The notes: generated by a model from the sequence alone, not told the origin. Positions 12,428 to 23,591 are shown, numbered from the stretch's first letter. The stretch: 64,000 nucleotides of DNA from Urophycis tenuis (GCA_036785325.1 JAXIVH010000001.1:8363213-8427212); one strand, 5' to 3'. Program-made: numbers and translations.

Positions 12428-12714
12428 ACAATTGGTGGTAGTCGCTCAGTGGATAGAGCAGGGGGACAGAGCGGGTCGTCCACCAACCATAGGGTCGGTG
12501 GTTCGATCCCCTCGATTCCCTTCCTCCAACTGTCCACATGTCGAAGTGTCCTTGAGCAAGACACTGAACCCCAACTTGCTCCCCGGGCACTGAACATGGC
12601 AGCCCACTGCTCCTATGTACAATAGGATGGGTCAAATGCAGAGAACAAATTTCCCCGCTGTGGGATGAATAAAGTATAATAAATTAATAAATAAATAAAT
12701 AAATAAATAAATAT
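12428..12714 (+). mobile_element. tRNA-derived SINE
   Basis: The RNA polymerase III A box ('gctcagtggatagagc', about 12445) and B box (GGTTCGATCCC, about 12500) stand at tRNA-like spacing. A body with 'cttgagcaagacactgaacc', common to fish SINEs, and an (AAAT)n tail at about 12680-12713 follow. Transcription by Pol III and mobilisation by a LINE are family knowledge. There are no coding needs. Confidence 0.8.
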
Positions 12715-13062
12715 TAAATTGATTTAGATTTCTCCGGCTGCCATTGGTGGAATCGTATTCTCGGTGTTCCATTGATGCAGGCTTGATACTCTCCTTGTGC
12801 ACAAGCTTTACTCAGGCTGAACATACTCAGAGTTGATTGAAGTTATTGTTATCCCCTGCTCTGAAACCCAAAACTCTGAGTTTGACAACTCAGTTACTCA
12901 AGCAAGAGTTCAGGCTTTGATTCAGAGTTTGTTTCGTGAAAACTCAGAGTTAGTTGAGTCAGAGTTGAAGGAAACTGAGGGTTTTCGGTTTCACAAAGCC
13001 AGTTCAGCTTAATCCGGCCAACAATTAAATCGAACGCAACCTGAGGAGTTTTCCCTTCTCTG

Positions 13063-13314
13063 TTGGCCCAACACAGAAGGGAAAACTCCTCAGGTCCAGT
13101 ATCAGCTGTCTATTTACACCTAAAGGAAAAGGCTCACTCCTTTGAGGACAGCAATGTCAAAATCCTGGACAGAGAGGACAGATGGTTTGAAAGAGGGGTA
13201 AAAGAAGCCATCTATGTCAAAGTGGAAAAGCCATCTCTCAACAGGGGAGGGGGTCTGAGACATCAGTTATCCCCCATCTACAATGCTGCACTTTCAGCCA
13301 TTCCAGGAGGGTGA
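13063..13314 (+). pseudogene. GIY-YIG endonuclease C-terminal fragment of a Penelope-like element
   Basis: Reads 'HSFEDSNVKILDREDRW' and 'FERGVKEAIYVKVEKP', then 'LRHQLSPIYNA'. This matches the block I know from the C-terminus of Penelope-like RT-endonuclease proteins, where the GIY-YIG nuclease nicks target DNA. The frame opens at TTG, not ATG, so it is only the distal part of a longer protein. Upstream GIY and YIG motifs and the entire RT are missing. The first 30 bases overlap the inverted repeat described for the element. Confidence 0.75.
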
Positions 13315-13604
13315 ACAACAAAGGCTGCCCAAAACCAACCTCAAGTGGCTCTAACGAACACAACGACTGTCGTTCACTGGTAACTGCACATCATACCTAA
13401 CGACTGTCGTTCTCCAGTGGCCCCACCCACCCCTAATGATCATCATCCACCAAGATGACTCACAGGCCCCAAACAATGGGCAGGTGAAGCTACACTAGTG
13501 ACCTATTAGGAGTTTGGTGGGTGGACACTTCCACTGAGGTTAAATACCTGGGTCTAACTCCACTGTCTGTCAGACTAGTGCGGACTAGTCAGACTGATGC
13601 GTTA

Positions 13605-13645
13605 CGAACTGATGAAGCCGCTTGGATAAGAGGCGAAACGTCTTC
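13605..13645 (+). ncRNA. Hammerhead ribozyme-like motif of Penelope-like element
   Basis: The CUGAUGA box lies at 13609-13615. Helix II is formed by GCC 617-619 with GGC 632-634 and inner CUU/AAG pairs closing a GGAU loop. A GAAA box lies at 635-638, a C-G minimal helix III at 639-640, then a UC cleavage-type dinucleotide at 641-642. GAA (606-608) can pair with UUC (643-645) as the base of helix I. Penelope-like elements are known to carry minimal type I hammerheads. One extra A (616) sits between the box and helix II compared with the canonical core, so activity is uncertain. Confidence 0.45.
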
Positions 13646-13752
13646 ACAGACAAATCTAAGTTCAGTTGCGTTCGATTTAACTGTTGGCCGGATTAAACAT
13701 GACCTGGATGAATGAGAACATTCATAGACTTACCAGTTCAGCTTAACTCTGA

Positions 13753-14454
13753 GGGCCTCATTTACTAACAGAATTGCGCCAATTTCTAGCGTAATTTGCG
13801 GGTAAAATAGGCGTAAAAACATGGAACCGTATATACTAACGTGGCGCAACGGGGTAAATGCGCAAATAGCCTGCCTCTGAAGAGGCGATAGGCAAGTTGC
13901 GCATCCCGCCTCATACATATGCATAAATGGGAGTGTATCAGGGGAAGTGGGAGTGAATCGCAAAGAGCTGGGAGGTAACGCGTTAAGTGCGCCTTATTGC
14001 CTTATTATGTATTGCATGGTATTTACTAAGATTGCCTGAGAAGTGCGCGACTCTAATTGGAGCGCAAATCTCCGCCTCATAAAAGCAGGTGTAAACCAGG
14101 AAGCGGGTTTTGCTTGAGCCTGTAAACAAGGACATGGCAGCTGTTGTAAGAGCAAGAAGAAGACACCGACAAAGGCACCGCGCCGACACTTCATGTACCA
14201 ATAGCTCTACTTCCTGGTCGCTGAACTTTTTTTTTCTTTTTCTTGGATTGTCCATGGTTACGCAAACACGCAGGCCCATTCTCCCTTCTTTTAACGGTGC
14301 GCTAATTACACTAGGGCGGAGTATGGCGCTGATTGCCTGATGAAGTACGGGTTTGATAAATACAACGTAAAGTGCGGTGACGAATGCTGCACAAATAACG
14401 GCTCGGCGCTGGCGCAGATTACGCTGCGGTCGCAAATGTTAGTAAATGAGGCCC
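13753..14454. mobile_element. Harbinger-type non-autonomous element
   Basis: Terminal inverted repeats GGGCCTCATTTACTAACA... and ...TGTTAGTAAATGAGGCCC (with one inner mismatch) are bounded by the 3-bp TSD TGA (13750-13752 and 14455-14457). Harbinger elements make 3-bp duplications and have GGGCCTCATTTA-type ends in fish. It sits 6 bp from the Penelope-like TSD, within the same host sequence. The minus strand keeps a Myb-like relic. Confidence 0.82.
13983..14255 (-). pseudogene. Harbinger Myb-like DNA-binding protein, relic
   Basis: From the ATG at 14255 (minus) the text reads 'MDNPRKRKKKFSDQEVELLV', the basic patch and first helix of the Myb/SANT-like protein that Harbinger transposons encode alongside their nuclease. 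Similarity fades within about 25 residues, and the rest is unrelated. It supports derivation of the 702-bp element from an autonomous Harbinger. Confidence 0.6.
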
Positions 14455-14572
14455 TGAGACTGTTACTGGGGCAACATACTCTGTTAAGCTAACCTGGTCG
14501 CTGGCAGGTTTTTTTCCACTAAGCCTGAGTTTCTCCATTTTGTGCTGCAGACTGAAGGAAGTGTCAGACATG

Positions 14573-14735
14573 GCATGTCCTTTTCTTGAAGAGCCAGTTG
14601 ACATCGAAGCACAAATACTCAGCAGAAATTTCTGTGGGGAGAGTGATCAGACCCCGCTTGGATGTTTTATCGTTCCCTGATGATTATCTGTTTGAACGTT
14701 ACCGTTTTTCTGCACAATGTATAATATATTTCTTA
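14573..14735 (+). pseudogene. HARBI1-like transposase N-terminal fragment
   Basis: 'MACPFLEEPVDIEAQI' is followed after a small frame break by 'IRPRLDVLSFPDDYLFERYR' and 'FSAQCIIY'. This is the N-terminal block of HARBI1-like PIF/Harbinger nucleases. The catalytic DDE region is not present downstream, where AT-rich and mariner-end sequence follows. A second copy of the 'RPRLDV' segment lies at 12180-12245. Confidence 0.7.
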
Positions 14736-14883
14736 TTATATATTATATTTATATTATTTCTCTTCTGTTCATTCACTTTGCATTTCGTTAATTGATGAAA
14801 ATAAAATATTAATATTTCATTGAAAGCAATCTTAGTTTACAGCATTTTTTCAAACCTGCCGAAAACTTTTGCACTGTACATAT

Positions 14884-14885
<2 letters not shown>

Positions 14886-14969
<84 letters not shown>

Positions 14970-14970
14970 C
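14886..14970. repeat. (CA)n/(TA)n compound microsatellite
   Basis: An interrupted CA run, a short TA block and then about 27 CA units, read directly. Confidence 0.95.
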
Positions 14971-15101
14971 CCCATATCTACTCTATATAGGTAGATAGAT
15001 ATAGAAATATATTCACATCTATGTATGCCTATATATTAATGTTGAAAAAGGGGAACATCGAGATAGAACTTTTATGTTTTTCAATTAATACTCACACATT
15101 C

Positions 15102-18100
15102 CCCTCATTGAGCCGCCACCTTAACATGGTGGAGGGGTTTGCGTGTCCCAATGACCCTGGGGGCTATATTGTCGGGGGCTTCATACCCCTGGTAGGGTCA
15201 CCCAAGGCAAGCAGGTCCTAGGCGAGGGTCCAGACGAAGAGTGGCTCAAAGACCCCAATGATGAAGAAAAACTTTGGGACTGGGTTTCGCCTTGCCCGGA
15301 CGTGGGTCACCAAGGACCCCCCTGGAGCCAGGCCTGGGGGCCCGTTGGCGAGCGCCTGGTGGTCGGGTCTAAGCCCGCGGGGCTCGGTCGGGCACAGCCC
15401 GAAGGGACGACGCGGGACCCCCTTCCCATGGGTTCACCACCCGTGGGAGGGGCCAAAGGGGTTGGGTGCGATGTGAGCTGGGCGGCAGCAGGAGGCGGGG
15501 ACCTGGGCGGTCCGACCCTCGGCTGCAGAAGCTAGCTCTGGGGACGTGGAACGTCACCTCTCTGGTGGGGAAGGAGTCTGAGCTGGTGTGTGAGGCTGAG
15601 AGGTACCGGCTGGATATAGTCGGGCTCATCTCGACACACAGTTTGGGCTCTGGAACCAGCGTCGTTGAGAGGGGTTGGACTCTTTTCCACTCTGGAGTTG
15701 CCCCTGGGGAGAGGCGCCGAGCGGGGGTGGGAATGCTTATTTCCCCCCGGCTCGGTGCCTGTACGTTGGGGTTCACCCCGGTGGACGAGAGGGTAGCCTC
15801 CCTCCGCCTTCGGGTGGGGGGACGGGTCCTGACTGTCGTTTGTGCTTATGCACCGAACGGCAGTTCAGAATACCCACCCTTTCTGGAGTCCTTAGGGGGG
15901 TTGTTGGAAAGCGTTCCCTCTGGGAACTCCCTTTTTCTGCTGGGGGAATTCAACGCCCATGTGGGACTTCTCTATTGGACTTCTGCGCTCGTCATTGATT
16001 GTCCATAATGAACACCATGTTCAAGCACAAGGGTGTCCACATGTACACTTGGCACCAGGACACCCTAGGCTGCAGTTTGATGATCGACTTTGTAGTTGTA
16101 TCATCGGACTTGCGGTCGCATGTCTTGGACACTCGGGTGAAGAGAGGGGCAGAGCTGTCAACTGATCACCACCTGTTGGCGAGTTGGCTCCGATGGCAGG
16201 GGAAGATGCCGGTCAGACCTGGCAGACCCAAACGTACTGTGAGGGTCTGCTCGGAACGTCTGGCTGAATCTCCTGTCAGAACGAACTTCAACTCCCACCT
16301 CCGGGAGAGCTTCAACCTTGTCCCGGGGGAGGCGTGGGACATAGAGTCCAAGTGGACCTTTTTCCGTACCTCCATTGTTGAAGTGGCCGACCGGAGCTGT
16401 GGCCGTAAGGTCGTCGGTGCCTGTCGCGGCGGCAACCCCCGAACCCGCTGGTGGACCCCAGCGGTAAGGGATGCCGTCAAGCTGAAGAAGGAGTCCTACC
16501 GGACCTTTTTGGCCTGTGGGACTCCTGAGGCAGCTGATGGGTACTGGCGGGCCAAGCGGAGCGCGGCTTCGGCGGTTGCGGAGGCAAAAACTTGCGTGTG
16601 GGAGGAGTTCGGTGAGGCCATGGAGAACGACTTCCGAACGGCTTCGAGGAGGTTCTGGACCACCATCCGGCGTCTCAGGAGGGGGACTGCTCTGTCAACA
16701 CCGTGTACGGGGGGGACGGGGCGCTGCTGACCTCGACTCGGGACGTCGTGAATCGGTGGGGGGAATACTTCGAAGACCTCCTCAATCCCACCAACACGCC
16801 TTCCACTGAGGAAGCAGGGTCTGGGGACTCGGGGGGGGGACTCTCCTATCTCCGGGGCTGAGATCGCCGAGGTGGTTAAAAAGCTCCTCGGTGGCAAGGC
16901 CCCGGGGGTGGATGAGATCCGCCCTGAGTTCCTAAAGGCCCTAGATGCTGTGGGGCTGTCTTGGTTGACACGACTCTGCAGCATCGCGTGGACATCGGGG
17001 GCAGTGCCTCTGGATTGGCAGACCGGGGTGGTGGTTCCCCTCTTCAAAAAGGGGGACCGGAGGGTGTGCTCCAACTACAGGGGGATCACACTCCTCAGCC
17101 TCCCCGGTAAGGTCTATTCGGGGGTCCTGGAGAGGAGGGTCCGTAGGATAGTGGAACCTTGGATTCAGGAGGAGCAATGTGGTTTTCGTCCCGGCCGTGG
17201 AACTGTGGACCAGCTCTATACCCTGCACGGTCCTCGAGGGTGCATGGGAGTTCACCCAACCAGTCTACATGTGCTTTGTGGACTTGGAGAAGGCGTTCAA
17301 CCGTGTCCCTCGGGGAGCCCTGTGGGGGGTGCTCCGGGAGTATGGGATACCGGGCCCGCTGATACAGGCCGTCGGGTCCCTGTACTCCCAGTGCCAGAGC
17401 TTGGTCCGCATTGCCGGCAGTAAGTCGAGCCTGTTTCCGGTGAGAGTTGGCCTCTGCCAGGGCTGCCCTTTGTCACCGATTCTGTTCACAACTTTTATGG
17501 ACAGAATTTCTAGGTGCAGCCAGGGCGTTGAGGGGTTACGGTTCGGTGGCCTCAGGATTGCGTCGCTGCTTTTTGCAGATGATCTGGTCCTGTTGGCTTC
17601 ATCGGACCGTGACCTTCTGCTCTCACTGGAGCGGTTCGCAGCCGAATGTGAAGCGGCTCAGATGAGGATCAGCACCTCCAAATCCGAGGCCATGGTTCTC
17701 AGCCGGAAAAGGGTGGAGTGCACTCTCCGGGTCGGGGAGGAGATCCTGCCTCAAGTGGAGGAGTTCAAGTATCACGGGGTCTTGTTCACGAGTGAGGGGA
17801 GGATGAAGCGGGAGATTGACCGACGGATCGGTGCGGCGTCGGCAGTGATGCGGGCTCTGCACCGGTCCGTCGTGGTGAAGAAGGAGCTGAGGCGAAAGCC
17901 GAAGCTCTCGATTTACTGGTCAATCTACGTTCCTACCCTCACCTATGGCCACGAGCTGTGGGTAGTGACCGAAAGAACGAGATCGCGAATACAAGCGGCC
18001 GAAATTAGTTTCCTCCGCAGGGTGTCTGAGCTCTCTCTTAGAGATAGGGTGAGAAGCTCGGTCATCCGGGAGGGGCTCAGAGTAGAACTGCTCCTCCGCG

Positions 18101-18383
18101 TCGAAAGGAGCCAGTTGCGGTGGCTCGGGCATCTAGTGAGGATGCCTCCTGGACGCCTCCCTGGGGAGGTGTTCCGGGCACGTCCCTCCGGGAAGAGGCC
18201 CCGGGGAAGACCCAGGACACGCTGGAGGGACTATGTCTCTCGGCTGGCCTGGGAACGCCTTGGGATCCCCCCGGAAGGGCTGGACGAAGTGGCTGGGGAG
18301 AGGGAAGTCTGGGCTTCTCTCCTCAGGCTGCTGCCCCCGCGACCCGACCCCGGATAAGCGGAGGAAAATGGATGGATGGATGG
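15102..18383 (+). mobile_element. Rex3 LINE (RTE clade), near full length
   Basis: The exact 19-bp TSD 'aattaatactcacacattc' occurs at 15083-15101 and 18384-18402. The element begins 'cattgagccgccaccttaac', encodes an AP endonuclease and RT in one direction, and ends in 'cggataagcgg...' plus (ATGG)n. Two segments at 17016-17035 and 17458-17478 match what I remember as the standard Rex3 PCR primer sites, which supports the family name. At 3.28 kb it is close to complete, unusual among these normally 5'-truncated elements. Confidence 0.92.
15466..18357 (+). pseudogene. Rex3 endonuclease-reverse transcriptase, frameshifted
   Basis: The endonuclease starts in frame 1 ('LGTWNVTSL', 'SPRLGACTLGF', 'CAYAPNGSS', 'LGEFNAHVG'; the usual GDFN is GEFN here). 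An internal loss of about 25 codons near 15965-16000 moves reading to frame 3 (15999-16730, 'MIDFVVVSSDLRSHVLDTR', 'STDHHL'). A further break lies near 16730-16870. RT then runs from 16872 ('KAPGVDEIRPEFLK', 'NYRGITLLS', 'QCGFRPGRG') and shifts near 17220 to the long open frame 17179-18357. That frame carries 'MCFVDLEKAFNRVP', 'GLCQGCPLSPILF', 'LLFADDLVLLAS' and the C-terminal 'LRWLGHLVRM'. The FADD catalytic pair is intact, but the whole protein cannot be made. Confidence 0.9.
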
Positions 18384-18402
18384 AATTAATACTCACACAT
18401 TC

Positions 18403-19941
18403 ACTCAGCTAGCAATTTTCTGCCAAGCCTGTTCTTTTGCGGCTGCTACTGTGTTGCTTTTTTTTCTTAAATGTCATCTCTTATTCTGTATATGCAGTCA
18501 ATAATATTTCTAACTCCACTGGGGAGAAATAGGAGGATCAAGCTTTTTTTTTTCTCCTGCTGCCATTGGTGGAATCGTATTCTCAGTGTTCAATTGATGC
18601 GGGCTTTATGCTCTCCTCATATATATATATATATGAGGAAGTTAAATGAACTGCAATCCGGGTACATTGCGTTCACAGTCATGTGGTCAGGTGTCTCCTT
18701 TCACCCGCATAGCCTGCCGTGTGTTAGACTTAAGGCTTTGCTTTAACATTCATGTGAATCAAATATTATTAAGCAATGACATTTCTTCCCCTGTGAACAT
18801 TATGCCTTTCACCGATCACTTTATGGTTGACAACATCGCCTATGTATGTGTCCCTATCTCTACCATTTACCTACCTACCTCAACGAGGATTTCACAAAGT
18901 GTTCATTTGGGGTGGTGCACTTTAACCAATATTCAGTAGAACAATTTTTGCTTCTTAGCCTGACAAAGTAATAAATCAACTTTAATCATCCCCTTTTTAA
19001 GATCAAGTCAGAAACTTTAGTACAGTGGCACTGCCAAATGTGTTGTGCGTCACTCGAATGAAAGGCCATGGTGTGTTCTGAACACGGAGTGCATTGTTTC
19101 AGAGGCATGCCATCGTGCTGTTGACACGGCCTCCATGGAGAAACTATAGAGCTTGAAAAGCCACTGGCATGAAGCTTGATTGTATAGACATACCTATTGG
19201 CTTAGATATCAAGCTCTAGCTCAAGTACTTTGAAATGTGTGAGTGATCTTAACAATGATGGAGGGGCATGTAGAGACAATAAGCATTATGATTTTTGTGT
19301 AATTAACATCCTGCTGACCTAAAGTACTTAGAAAATAATATGTGCTATTGTACTATGGATTAATTAAATTATGATCTCTGCAAACACTTCAAAATGATTT
19401 AGTGCTATACATAAGCATGGAATGGCTCTCTGCACGAGACCATTAAAATGCTCAGAATGAATGAAGGCTGGCCAGAAGCGTAAAAAACAAAATAAATAAA
19501 AACAAGGACTAAAGCCAAACTTGTCCAGAGTTGCAATGAGCTTGAGGTGAAAGCAGTAGAAACATCTATGGGGCTTACCTTATCAGGTAGCAGCAGAAGA
19601 GTAGGCTGAGGTTGAAGACGAAGAGGGCACAAACACAACAATGTAAATATTGAGAGGAAGGTTCCGGAACCCTATGTTTGGCATCCTGAAAATGTGGTGC
19701 TTGAAATCGGTGTTCATGGGTGGTCTGTGCGGAGGGAGAGAGAGGATGAGGGCGAGGAAGAGGAAGAGAGGGAGAGAGAGGTGAAAGTTGACAAATTAAT
19801 TGTCCAATAAATAATCCAACTGAATATAAAAAAATAAAAGTTGTGGGATAATATCATTAGCCTGCCTTCAGGCAAAGCGATTAAGCCTGCCCAGATTGAT
19901 CCAGAAAAGAAACAAGAAGCACCCAAAATGAATGTGTTATG
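18403..19941. other. No gene seen; old repeat fragment near 18556
   Basis: 18556-18615 ('ctgccattggtggaatcgta...') matches 12732-12790, so both are pieces of one dispersed repeat, probably the HARBI1-like element. A short (AT)n lies at about 18618-18634 and a GA-rich tract at 19730-19785. No other structure. Confidence 0.5.
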
Positions 19942-20909
19942 ATGGTAACCATTGTTGGGAGTAACAGTGTTCAAGTATAAAGGTGTTACTAACAGTGTTA
20001 TTTTTTCAGTAACGGAGTAATCTAATTAATTACTTTTTCCATCATTGCAACGCCGTTATCGTTACTGAGAATTTAAAGTGGCGCGTTACTACAATTTGGT
20101 TGAATGAAGCACGCGGTGTCAGGCTTAGGCTACACATCAGCTGCCTGGAGAGAGGAGGGGTGGGGATGATGACACCGTTGCAAATGCAATGATGATTGGC
20201 TGGTTGGGCGGATGCCCTGCTCAGCCTGTCTCACTGCACGCTCTGACTACTACTAAACACACAAGACAGCGACAATGGCGACGAGCCAGGTAAATTCAAA
20301 GGTAGCATTCTCTAACTGGAATTACCAGCACTACTTCTCACTCATGGAAATTAAAGGCAAGAATGTGTATGTAACATGCACGCTATGCCCAGGGAAAAAA
20401 ACTTTATCCACGTCTGCCTCAAGTAACTCAAATCTAATGAACCCATGCAAATATGACACTTGTTGGTGCTGAAGCTTCTAACCCAACCCCAAGCCCAAAT
20501 GCAGCTAGCGTGAGCTCCAGTGAAGGAGACGGAGCCACTCCAAAACAAACAATGCTCGATGTTTCGGGTCAGCAACAGGTGACCAAGGCTGAGCTGAACA
20601 CACTGTTTGCAAGGTATGTTGTTGAAAACATGCTACCCCTGTCCACTGTGGAGTCTAAGTCATTCAGAGCTATCCTTGCTAAAATACCAATATGAGGAGA
20701 AGGAGGGGGGGGGGGGTTGCCCCATGCCAAAACACTTTTGCTAAATTCATAGACAGTGAATACAAACAAATTATATTGAGCTCAAAAAGTCATTTGAGGA
20801 ATTATAGTACATTTCAACCACAGCAGACATCTGGACTGCCCACAATAAAAGTTACATGGGTGTGACAGCATATTGGATCAATCCAAATAACATGGAAAGA
20901 GAGAAAGCA

Positions 20910-21176
20910 TGTAATGATCGCTGCCTACCTGTGTCTTTAATAGTGACGTCACGTCTGCTTTGCAGCAGTCGTCGTTTTGCTCTCGTTTGGAGAAGACGCT
21001 AACCCATACAGTCGTCAGTTTACTTTGTATTAAATGTCTCTTTTGATTCTGAAGCCGTGACCTGTACCTTCACAACGTCTGCCCATAATAAAACTACAGC
21101 CGAAAAGATAAGTGTTTCGTCTGGTGTTCATCTTTACCTGTATAACGACTCACCGGAGATCTCCCAGATCTCTACA
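20910..21176. mobile_element. 267-bp solo LTR inside hAT transposase
   Basis: Starts TGTAATGATCGC and ends GATCTCTACA (TG...CA). It is flanked by the 4-bp TSD AGCA at 20906-20909 and 21177-21180. An AATAAA signal lies at 21087-21092. The hAT reading frame is continuous across the site if the insert and one AGCA are ignored, independent support for the boundaries. Family (Ty3/gypsy or other) is not determinable without internal sequence. Confidence 0.75.
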
Positions 21177-21302
21177 AGCAGCTCTTGCCTGCAGACGGTT
21201 TAAGGGTCATACTCATGATGCCATTGCAGTTGAGCTTGACAATATATACTCAACATATGGGATAACACACAAAATCACAGCAACAATGACTGATAATGGC
21301 TC

Positions 21303-23590
21303 TAATCCTCCGTCGCAGACCTGCAGACTAGACATCCCAACGCTCTTATTATAATAAACAGAGACTTTAACCATGTAAACATATCAAAGACACTGACTGA
21401 CTTCACCCAGTATGTGACCTGCAGCAACTGAGGAGATAAGACCTTGGACTTACTGTATGCCAATGTTAAGAAGGCATACAGTGCAACAGCCCTGCCCCCC
21501 TGGGCAAATCGAACCACTGCTTGATACTACTGTATCCTACATATAAGCCTCTTGTGAGGAGACAGCCCATCACCACCAGGACTGTGCAGCAGTGGTCTGA
21601 GGAGGCTGAGGAGGCCCTGAGGGAGTGCTACAGGACAAAAGACTGGGGGATGTTTCAGGAAGACTACGGTGACGATATTGATGGTCTCACTCAATGCGTC
21701 ATGGACTATATAAAGTTCTGTGAGGAGAGTGTTGTCCCTACCAAGAAGGTCCGCTGCTTCCCCAACAGCAAACCCTGGATCAACAGGGAAATCAAAGTCC
21801 TGTTGAACTGTAAGAGGAGAGCCTTCATGGAAGGAGACAATGAGGACACACAGAGGGAGGTACAAAGAGAGCTGAGGAGGGAACTGAGGCGGGCTCAGGA
21901 CTGCTACAAAAGCAGGATAGAGGGGAAGCTGCAGCAGAACAACCCCCGAGAGGTGTGGGCAGGGGTGAGAACCATCACCAGCATGAAAACTGCCGGAGGA
22001 TCACAGGAGGGGACAAAGGAATGGGCCGACGAGTTAAACCTGTTTTTTAACAGATTTGACTCACCAACTGGGGCCAGATTAACACCCCATCCCCCCTCCT
22101 GCTCTGCTCATCTCCCTGCTGTACCACTAGACCTGGGCATGGCAGCTTTTGCACCTCCCCTCCCAGCACCACCCTCGCTCTCTCTCCCGTTCCACACTCA
22201 CAGGGAGGCTGGACCAATGTCCAGCCCAGAGGACAGTCATCCCCTCACCACACCCCCTACTATTCATGCGACCCCAGCAATAACAACCTCAACCATCAAC
22301 ACCAGTCACGTGAGACGGCAGCTCACAAGGATCAGGTCGAACAAGGCCAGAGGACCCGACATCAACCCGAGGGTGCTCAAGATCTGTGCGGAGCAGCTGG
22401 CAGGAGTGTTCACGCATCTTTTTGGTCTCTCCCTGAGGCTGAAAAAGGTGCCAACACTATGGAAAACATCCTGCGTAGTCCCTGTGCCGAAGGAGGGTCG
22501 TCCCAATGCTCCAGGGGACTTCAGACCTGTGGCTCTAACGTCACATGTCATGAAGACCTTTGAGAGGTTGGTTCTGGATCATCTCAGGCCCATGGTGCGT
22601 GACTGCCTGGACCCTCTGCAGTTTGCGTACCAGACCCACATCGGCGTGGAGGATGCTATCATCTACCTGCTTCACAGAGCTTATACACACGTGGAGAGGC
22701 CGCATGGTGAGGATCATGTTCTTCAACTTCTCCAGTGCTTTCGACACCATCCAGCCAGGCCGGCTGGATGGTGGCATGGTGGCATGGATTACAAAATACC
22801 TCACGGAAAGGCCGCAGTATGTCAGGCTGCGACACTGCTTGTCAGACACGGTGATAAGCAACACCGGCACACCCCAGGGAACTATACTTTCACCATTCTT
22901 GTTCACCCTCTACACCTCGGATTTCTGCTACAACTCCCGAACATGCCACCTGCAGAAGTTCTCTGATGACTCCTCCATTGTTGAATGCATCACAGACAAC
23001 AGGGAGGAGGAGTACAGGGAACTAGTGAGTAACTTTGTGGGATGGTGTGAAGGGAACCACTTTCAGCTCAACACCGGGAAAACCAAGGAGCTGGTGGTGG
23101 ACTTCCGGCCCAGAAAGAGCCCCCCATTACCTGTTTCCATAAATGGGGAGGAGGTGGAGATGGTGGATACCTGCAAGTTCCTTGGGGTGCACCTGAACAA
23201 TAAACTGGACTGGTCGGACAATACTTAGGCCCTCTACAGGAAGGGAAAGAGTAGGCTGTTCTTCCTGAGGAGGCTCAGATCTTTCAATGTGAGCACTAGG
23301 CTGCTATGGATGTTCTACCAGTCTGTGGTAGCCAGTGTCACCTTCTTCGCTGTTGTGTGCTGGGGAGGAGGCATTGGGAGCGGTGGTGCCAGCAAGCTGA
23401 ATAAGCTGGTGAGGAAGGCGAGCTCTGTGGTGGGGATGAAGCTGGACTGTGTGGAGGCGGTGACAGAGAGGAGGATGAGGGGGAAGCTGCAGGCAAACCT
23501 GGACAACCCCTCTCACCCTCTCTATGCCGAGCTGAGGCAACTCAGGAGCATGTTCAGCCACAGGCTCACTCAGCCACGTGCCTCAAGGCG
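21303..23590 (+). mobile_element. Rex1 LINE fragment A (plus), 5'-truncated and broken
   Basis: Begins in the endonuclease C-terminus ('RDFNHVN', 'DKTLDLLYANVK' about 21350-21480). ORF 21521-22966 covers the spacer and RT start ('RSNKARGPDINPRVLK', 'FRPVALTSHVMK', 'PLQFAYQTH'). The frame shifts near 22720, after which 'FNFSSAFDTI', 'GTPQGTILSPFLFTLY' and 'KFSDDSSIV' are read (22560-23228). In that last motif the usual ADD is SDD. An in-frame TAG at 23226 precedes the C-terminal region (23289-23580). FSSAF(N/D)TI is a Rex1 hallmark. About 25 codons after 'FDTIQP' are deleted. The 3' part is replaced by fragment B. Confidence 0.85.
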
Positions 23591-23591
23591 C

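Larger units (their letters stand above)
13013..13732 (+). mobile_element. Penelope-like element, truncated, with inverted 5' end
   Basis: The edges are exact: the 14-bp TSD 'ccagttcagcttaa' stands at 12999-13012 and 13733-13746. Inside are a GIY-YIG-type endonuclease C-terminus, a 3' region with a hammerhead-like motif, and a 3' end 'acatgacctggatgaatgag' as in fish Penelope-like elements. The left 50 bases are an inverted copy of two parts of the element: the 3' segment (13013-13040 against 13667-13698), joined directly to an inverted piece of the coding region (13041-13066 against 13069-13096). The RT domain is absent. Confidence 0.8.
12311..14876. mobile_element. Mariner/Tc1-like ends flanking a nested cluster
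   Basis: CAGTACTGTGGAAAAG... at 12311 is flanked on the left by TA. ...CTTTTGCACTG ending at 14876 is flanked on the right by TA. The two ends are inverted over about 22-27 bases, sharing 'AAAAGTTTT(A/C)GGCAGG'. The right 130 bases (14745-14876) look like a fish mariner end; the left match stops after about 27 bases. They may belong to one element stuffed with later insertions, or to two unrelated copies. Confidence 0.42.

Noticed and set aside
12442..12520. tRNA gene at the A/B boxes
   Set aside because: The downstream body and (AAAT)n tail show a SINE; no complete cloverleaf was traced.
19405..19641. Possible host exon on the minus strand (hydrophobic 'ALFVFNLSLLFCCYLI' followed by a GTAAG donor)
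   Set aside because: No convincing acceptor upstream and no neighbouring exons; a single hydrophobic chance frame is as likely.
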